From NCBI GenBank assembly GCA_934465535.1, contig CAKSKV010000002.1:1-64000 (forward strand): a stretch of 64,000 nt of DNA, given 5' to 3'. This stretch comes from an uncultured Clostridia bacterium. GTDB lineage: Bacteria; Bacillota; Clostridia; Christensenellales; QALW01. Shown in pieces: positions 59,125 to 64,000 of this stretch. Numbering within the stretch: the first letter of the stretch is position 1; each line of letters starts with the position of its first letter. A model generated the notes under the pieces. The model saw nothing but the letters and a program-made list of their open reading frames with translations. It ran no database searches and was not told the origin of the DNA. Position numbers and translations under genes: made by a program.

Positions 59125-60288
59125 TCACAGCACGCGTATCCTTATCATGTCCGGAATTCCCGCAAGGTCATCCAGCAGCTTCTGCTCGGCACCGGAATCA
59201 ATGTCTATCATGGTGTAGGCAATATCGCCGCGGGATTTGTTTATCATGTCCGATATGTTTATGTTGTCCGCCGCTATGATCTCGGTTATCCGTCCTATCA
59301 TATTGGCAATGTTTTTGTGTATCATGCATATGCGGGTGCGCCCGGTCCACGGCAGCTCGCAGGCCGGCATGTTTACGCTGTTTTTTATATTTCCGAAACG
59401 CAGATATTCATCCAGCTCCTGCGCGGCCATGGCGGCGCAGTTGTCCTCGCTCTCCGGCGTGGAGGCGCCCAGGTGAGGAATAAGCACGGCATTCTTTACC
59501 CCTATAAGCTCCTGACAGGGGAAATCCGTAACATATCGCGATATCTTGCCGCTTTCAAGAGCCGCAATCACATCAGCGGTGTTTACAAGCTCGCCTCGGG
59601 CAAAGTTAAGTATCATAACCCCGTCCTTCATTAGAGCAATGCTGTCCTTGTTTATAATTCCGCGGGTTTCATCAAGCAGCGGAACATGCAGGGTAATTAC
59701 ATCGCATTCGGCAAATATCTGTTCCTTCCCCGCCGCCTTTTGTATCTTGCGGGAAAGCCGCCATGCCGCATCCACGGAAAGGTGGGTGTCAAAGCCCAGC
59801 ACCTCCATGCCCAGATTGTAGGCATCGTTTGCCACCAGCCCGCCTATTGCTCCAAGGCCTATAACGCCCAGCTTTTTCCCTCGTATCTCATGGCCCACAA
59901 AGGCCTTTTTCCCTTTTTCCACAAGCTTGGGCACCTCGCTGCCCATGCCGTTGAGCGTGTTTACCCATGCGCATGCCTGCGCAAGATTGCGGCTTGCAAG
60001 CAGCATCGCACCCAGCACCAGCTCGGCAACGCCGTTGGCGTTGGCACCCGGAGTGTTGAAAACCGTCACGCCCTTAAGCGCATATTCCGCGCAGGGAATA
60101 TTGTTTGTTCCGGCACCGGCGCGGGCAACCGCCATAACGCTTTTGGGCAGGCTGAATTCATGCATATCGGCAGAGCGCACCAGTATGCCCTCCGGCTCCT
60201 TCGCCCCGGCGGAAACACTGTATTCCTCCTTGGATAAATGATCGTATATACGGTCGGATATGGGATTAAGCGTAAGTATCTCTTTCAT
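59125..60288 (-). CDS. serA: D-3-phosphoglycerate dehydrogenase
   Basis: 387 residues: D-isomer 2-hydroxyacid dehydrogenase fold with NAD motif GLGAIG (144-149), catalytic Arg231 (NFARGELV), Glu260 and His272 (IPHLGASTPESE), plus a C-terminal ACT domain (~318-387). It oxidises 3-phosphoglycerate to 3-phosphohydroxypyruvate, the first step of serine synthesis; the ACT domain suggests feedback by serine. It follows serC by 85 bases on the same strand, and both likely form one operon. The ~390-residue, ACT-only form (no intervening domain) is common in Clostridia. Confidence 0.95.
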   Translation of the reverse strand: MKEILTLNPISDRIYDHLSKEEYSVSAGAKEPEGILVRSADMHEFSLPKSVMAVARAGAGTNNIPCAEYALKGVTVFNTPGANANGVAELVLGAMLLASRNLAQACAWVNTLNGMGSEVPKLVEKGKKAFVGHEIRGKKLGVIGLGAIGGLVANDAYNLGMEVLGFDTHLSVDAAWRLSRKIQKAAGKEQIFAECDVITLHVPLLDETRGIINKDSIALMKDGVMILNFARGELVNTADVIAALESGKISRYVTDFPCQELIGVKNAVLIPHLGASTPESEDNCAAMAAQELDEYLRFGNIKNSVNMPACELPWTGRTRICMIHKNIANMIGRITEIIAADNINISDMINKSRGDIAYTMIDIDSGAEQKLLDDLAGIPDMIRIRVL

Positions 60289-60373
60289 TATAATATACCC
60301 TTTCCGGCAATGAGCCGTAAATGCAGCCGTTCACGGCCGCATCAAGAAGCCGCAGACGCTTTTCTTTTGCGCC

Positions 60374-61450
60374 TTATCTGTTCTCCGTTTCGAATTTTTT
60401 CATAAACTCAATAAGCGCCTTTACACCCTCTACCGGCATGGCGTTGTAAATGGAGGCGCGCATTCCGCCCACCAGGCGGTGTCCCTTAAGGGACAAAAGC
60501 CCGTTTGCCGCCGCCTGCGCCACAAAGGCCGCATCGGTTTCCTTGCTGGGGGTAACAAAGGGCACATTCATAAGGGAACGGTCCTCCTTTGCCACGGAGT
60601 TTGTATAAAAATCGGAATTGTCTATAAAATCATAGAGCAAGCCCGCCTTATAGCGGTTTATTTTTTCCATCTCCGCCACGCCTCCCAAGGACAGCAGATG
60701 CTCAAACACCAGCCCCGCAATATATATCTGATATGTGGGCGGAGTGTTGTACAGGCTGTCTGCATCGGCCTGAGTTTTCCATTTAAGCATCGTGGGGCAT
60801 ATATCCATGCTGCGCTCCAGCATATCCTCCCGCACAATAACTATCGTAAGCCCGGCCGAGGATATATTCTTCTGTGCGCCCGCATAGATAACGGCATAGC
60901 GCTCCACCGGCGTAACCTCCGCAAGGATATTGGAGGACATATCCGCAACCAGCGGCACCCCCGCGGTGTCGGGCAATTCGGTATAGTGCGTGCCGAATAT
61001 GGTGTTGTTGGTGGTAATATGCACATAGTCCGCGTCCTTGTCAAAATCCGCAGCCGTCGTGCGGGGAATATAGGTGTAATTTTTATCCTGGCTGCTTGCC
61101 GCTGCGCGGGCGTTTGTAAAACGGGAGGCCTCCTTGAAGGAAAGGGAAGCGAAATTGCCCGTAATTATATAATCCGCCTTGCCCTTTACGCTCAGGTTCA
61201 GCGGAACGGCGGCAAACTGCTGGCTTGCGCCGCCCTGAATGAACAGCACCTTATAGTTTTCGGGGATGTTCATAAGAGTGCGCAGATCGGCCTCCGCTTT
61301 TTTTATTATGGCATCATAGCATTTGGCGCGGTGAGACATCTCCATTACCGACATGCCGGTGCCTTCATAGTCCAGCATCTGCTCCTGCGCTTTTTTCAGC
61401 ACCTCAAGGGGCAGCATGGAAGGTCCTGCGCTGAAGTTATAGTTTCTCAT
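60374..61450 (-). CDS. serC: Phosphoserine aminotransferase
   Basis: 358 residues. Family hallmarks NFSAGPSMLP at 5-14, FIQGGASQQFA near 70-80, HITTNNTIFGT near 144-154 and the PLP lysine Lys194 (GAQKNISSAG). It transaminates 3-phosphohydroxypyruvate to phosphoserine using glutamate. It is the first gene of serC-serA; no serB (phosphoserine phosphatase) is in the window, though one of the HAD proteins could do that step. AGGAGG precedes the ATG and a promoter lies at 61543-61571. Confidence 0.96.
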   Translation of the reverse strand: MRNYNFSAGPSMLPLEVLKKAQEQMLDYEGTGMSVMEMSHRAKCYDAIIKKAEADLRTLMNIPENYKVLFIQGGASQQFAAVPLNLSVKGKADYIITGNFASLSFKEASRFTNARAAASSQDKNYTYIPRTTAADFDKDADYVHITTNNTIFGTHYTELPDTAGVPLVADMSSNILAEVTPVERYAVIYAGAQKNISSAGLTIVIVREDMLERSMDICPTMLKWKTQADADSLYNTPPTYQIYIAGLVFEHLLSLGGVAEMEKINRYKAGLLYDFIDNSDFYTNSVAKEDRSLMNVPFVTPSKETDAAFVAQAAANGLLSLKGHRLVGGMRASIYNAMPVEGVKALIEFMKKFETENR

Positions 61451-61542
61451 ATATTCATCCTCCTGTTAAAAATTATATTGCCGCGGGCGTATAAATATCC
61501 GTTTTTTGAGTATTTTTTCGTTTCGGAAAAAATCATGCCTTT

Positions 61543-61571
61543 ATTATACACACTTTATCGTAGTAAAGCAA
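61543..61571 (-). promoter_or_regulatory. Promoter of serC-serA
   Basis: On the minus strand TTGCTT, 17-base spacer, perfect TATAAT; 93 bases before the serC start. Confidence 0.6.
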
Positions 61572-61642
61572 GCGCAAATGTGCGCAAATACATGTTTTTT
61601 AGCGGCCGCGCACGAAAAAGCCGCCGTATAGGCCGGCCGTAC

Positions 61643-61679
61643 AAAGAAAATGCGGCCGCCTTTTACTTAAAGCGGCCGT
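61643..61679 (-). terminator. Terminator after purL
   Basis: CGGCCGC pairs with GCGGCCG across a loop; on the minus strand CATTTTCTTT follows. It lies just beyond the purL stop. Confidence 0.75.
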
Positions 61680-61686
61680 CATCATA

Positions 61687-64000
61687 TCACAGAAAATATT
61701 TTATCCCGGATTCAAACAACGGCATATCATAGCTGCCGGGTACATTCACGCACACATCCGCATCCCTGCGCTCCGTATGCCCCATCTTGCCCAGCACCCG
61801 CCCGTCGGGGGATATTATGCCCTCTATTGCCCCAACCGAGCCGTTCAGGTTGCACCGCCCCGAGCCGGAGGCATGTCCCTCAAGATCGCAGTACTGCGTT
61901 ATCACCTGACCGTTGTCAATAAGCTGCGTCAGCATTTCCGGGCTGCACGCAAAGCGTCCCTCGCCGTGCGAAAGCGCCACGGAATACACCTCGCCGCTTT
62001 TGCACGCACTCATCCACGGGGAATCCGTCGAGCAAACACACACTCTTGCTATGGCGGAAATGTGCCGCCCGATGGTGTTGAAGGTAAGCGTCGGGTCCTC
62101 CGGGCGCACGGTATCAATGCGGCCGTAGGGCAGCAGTCCGGTTTTTATAAGCGCCTGAAAGCCGTTGCATATGCCCATTGCCAGCCCGTCCCGGTGCTCA
62201 AGCAGCTCACCTACCTGCTCGCGCACGCGGGCGTTTCTGAGCACCGTTGCAATAAACTTGCCGCTGCCGTCCGGCTCATCACCGCCGGAAAAGCCGCCCG
62301 GAAGCATAAGGATATTTGCATTTTTAAGCCGCCGCGCCAGCTCCTCCATGGATTCGTTTATCTGCCCCGCCGTACGGGAACGAAGCACGAATATATCGCA
62401 TTGCGCCCCCGCCGCCTCGAAGGCGCGGGCAGTATCTACCTCGCAGTTTGTGCCGGGGAACACCGGAATAAGCACGCGCGGATGCACGATTTTCGGCGCT
62501 CGGCATTCCCTTACCGCTCCCGATGCCGCTTTTTTCGGCACTTCCGCGGGCTTTATATCGCTCACTCCCGGAGTATCGCCGCAGTAAACCGGGAATACGC
62601 CATCCAGCGTGCCTAAATATGCCTTTTCCGCCTCGTCAAAGCTCAAATGCTCGCCGCGCAGAATAAGCTCTCCCGGCGCGGTATCATCGCTGAAGGTTCG
62701 CCCTATAAGGGTGCAGCCCAGCTCTGCAAGCTCCGGCGCCTGCGCCTGCACTATAAAGGAGCACAGCGCGGCATCAAACAGCGTGCCGTTTTCTCCGGTA
62801 AGCTCAGTGCTTACACGGTTGCCCAGTGCCGATATAATGCATGCCGCCGCAGCGCCGCCTTTATCCACGGGAACGGCAGCGTATATTCTTTTTTCCCTCA
62901 TCAGCCTGTGCAGGCATGCGCAGGAGGCCTTTATCGCCTTTGCATCGGGCAGCAGCGCGTAGGAAAGCGGTATGCGCACAAGCCCCAGCAGCGCGTTTTC
63001 CTTTTTGAATTCCTGCCCTAACGCAACGCTTGCCCTTCCCGGCACCATGGCAAAATTCACAAGGGTGGGAGGCACATCAAGATTGTTGAACGAGCCGCTC
63101 ATGGAATCCTTGCCCCCTATTGCCGGAGTATTGAAGTCCATCTGCGCCCGCACCGAGCCAAGCAGCGCCGCTGTCGGCTTTCCCCAGCGCAGCGGAACAT
63201 CGCGCAGACGCTCAAAGTATTCCTGCTGCGTAAGCCGCGCCTTGGATATATCCCCGCCGGCGCAGGCCAGCTTAACAAGGGAATGGGCAACGGCAAAGTA
63301 CGCTCCGTGGAAGGGAGATATGCGGGCAATGCGCGCATCATACCCCCAGCTCATAAAGGTGGCGGTGTCTGTCTGTCCGTGCTCAAGGGGCAGCTTTGCC
63401 GCCATGGCGCAGGCGGGCGTCAGCTGGTATACGCCGCCCAGCGGCATAAGCACCGTCCCCCGCCCTATGGAGGCGTCAAAGCGCTCGATAAGCCCCTTCT
63501 GCGAGCATACATTAAGGTCGGAAAGCGCAGCCAGCGCCGCCGGAACCGCGCCCCCGGCAAGTGCCGCGCAGACAGCAGGCAGCGGGCCCGCCGCACGCTT
63601 AAGCTCCGCCTCATCCGGCGCGGGTATTTCCGCTTTTGCGTGCTGAGTTACGCCGTTTGTATCAAGAAAAGCCCGCTCTAACTCCACCACAGTCTGCCCG
63701 CGCCATGTCATGCGCAGCAATCCGGTATCGGTAACAACGGCAACCGCCGTGGCATCAAGGTTTTCCTGAGACGCCATTTCTATAAACTTTTCCGCATCCC
63801 CGGCATCCAGCACCACCGCCATGCGTTCCTGCGACTCACTTATCGCAAGCTCCGTTCCGTCCAGACCGTCATATTTTTTCGGTACAAGGTCAAGGTTTAT
63901 ATCCAAAGAATCGCTCAGCTCGCCTATCGCCACGCAAACGCCGCCCGCTCCGAAATCATTGCAGCGCTTTATAAGGCGGGTAACCTCCGGCTTGCGGAAA
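61687..64000 (-). CDS. purL: Phosphoribosylformylglycinamidine synthase, 3' part (single-chain PurL)
   Basis: The reading frame is open to the right window edge, giving 770 residues of the C-terminal part; the true start lies outside. At the edge it reads RCNDFGAGGVCVAIGE, a conserved AIRS-like motif. An AIRS-C-type domain (~30-520, FNTPAIGGKDSMSG near 270-280) is followed by a glutamine amidotransferase domain with PVFPGTNCE, LPGGFSGGDE and catalytic cysteine GICNGFQA. The enzyme makes FGAM from FGAR with ATP and glutamine in purine synthesis. The fused glutaminase marks the large single-chain form (over 1200 residues) found in Clostridia, instead of PurL+PurQ+PurS. Confidence 0.95.
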   Translation of the reverse strand, partial: FRKPEVTRLIKRCNDFGAGGVCVAIGELSDSLDINLDLVPKKYDGLDGTELAISESQERMAVVLDAGDAEKFIEMASQENLDATAVAVVTDTGLLRMTWRGQTVVELERAFLDTNGVTQHAKAEIPAPDEAELKRAAGPLPAVCAALAGGAVPAALAALSDLNVCSQKGLIERFDASIGRGTVLMPLGGVYQLTPACAMAAKLPLEHGQTDTATFMSWGYDARIARISPFHGAYFAVAHSLVKLACAGGDISKARLTQQEYFERLRDVPLRWGKPTAALLGSVRAQMDFNTPAIGGKDSMSGSFNNLDVPPTLVNFAMVPGRASVALGQEFKKENALLGLVRIPLSYALLPDAKAIKASCACLHRLMREKRIYAAVPVDKGGAAAACIISALGNRVSTELTGENGTLFDAALCSFIVQAQAPELAELGCTLIGRTFSDDTAPGELILRGEHLSFDEAEKAYLGTLDGVFPVYCGDTPGVSDIKPAEVPKKAASGAVRECRAPKIVHPRVLIPVFPGTNCEVDTARAFEAAGAQCDIFVLRSRTAGQINESMEELARRLKNANILMLPGGFSGGDEPDGSGKFIATVLRNARVREQVGELLEHRDGLAMGICNGFQALIKTGLLPYGRIDTVRPEDPTLTFNTIGRHISAIARVCVCSTDSPWMSACKSGEVYSVALSHGEGRFACSPEMLTQLIDNGQVITQYCDLEGHASGSGRCNLNGSVGAIEGIISPDGRVLGKMGHTERRDADVCVNVPGSYDMPLFESGIKYFL

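Noticed and set aside
1..64000. tRNA, rRNA, transposase, integrase, phage or CRISPR loci
   Set aside because: None was recognised by eye on either strand; small structured RNAs cannot be excluded without a covariance-model search.

Overview
The window looks like a chromosomal segment of an anaerobic Clostridia-type Bacillota. The signs are: ricT-holB-darA, phoH-pgpH-ybeY and rbgA-rnhB/yraN ... yifB-dprA-topA-trmFO gene orders typical of that phylum, strong AGGAGG-type ribosome sites, a pyruvate:ferredoxin oxidoreductase plus a small 2[4Fe-4S] ferredoxin, and a large single-chain PurL. Most of the window is ordinary core genome. I see no phage, transposase, integrase, CRISPR array, rRNA or tRNA. 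Family-level identity cannot be fixed from the sequence alone.

Layout. 0-9 kb: 5' end of a lipoprotein gene, ferredoxin, darA-holB-ricT (c-di-AMP receptor, DNA polymerase delta', Ric/PSP1 protein), a membrane-anchored secreted PIG-L deacetylase, a Gx transporter/NusG-II pair divergent from an ApbE flavin transferase, a SLOG protein and an SGNH esterase. 9.3-13.4 kb: a MarR regulator with a palindromic operator driving a heterodimeric ABC exporter. 13.6-23 kb: two NagD-like HAD phosphatases, phoH-pgpH-ybeY, an orphan solute-binding lipoprotein, an XRE regulator and a small unknown gene whose promoters share a motif, and a DUF1003 protein. 23.5-40.7 kb: a long plus-strand run: rbgA, an RNase HII-YraN fusion, a giant double GT-C glycosyltransferase, a GtrA protein, yifB, dprA, topA, trmFO, then dnaA behind a DnaA-box region, and thrS.

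40.9-47.7 kb: DUF89 phosphatase, acyl-ACP thioesterase, ABC-F protein and HAD phosphatase on the minus strand, then a zinc-ribbon membrane protein, an E2-like acyltransferase lacking the catalytic histidine, and an alpha/beta hydrolase. 47.8-57.3 kb: PFOR behind a consensus promoter, then (minus) LytTR response regulator, a kinase without a membrane sensor, and two ABC exporter half-transporters. 57.7-64 kb: PHP phosphoesterase, serC-serA, and the 3' part of purL, which runs off the window end.

No wholly new multi-gene system is evident. The items most worth a second look are the double GT-C fusion with an internal ribosome site next to GtrA, the XRE/unknown-gene pair sharing an operator-like motif, the sensor-less kinase/regulator/ABC operon, the E2-like protein with an altered active site, and the DnaA-box promoter region whose gene neighbourhood is unusual.
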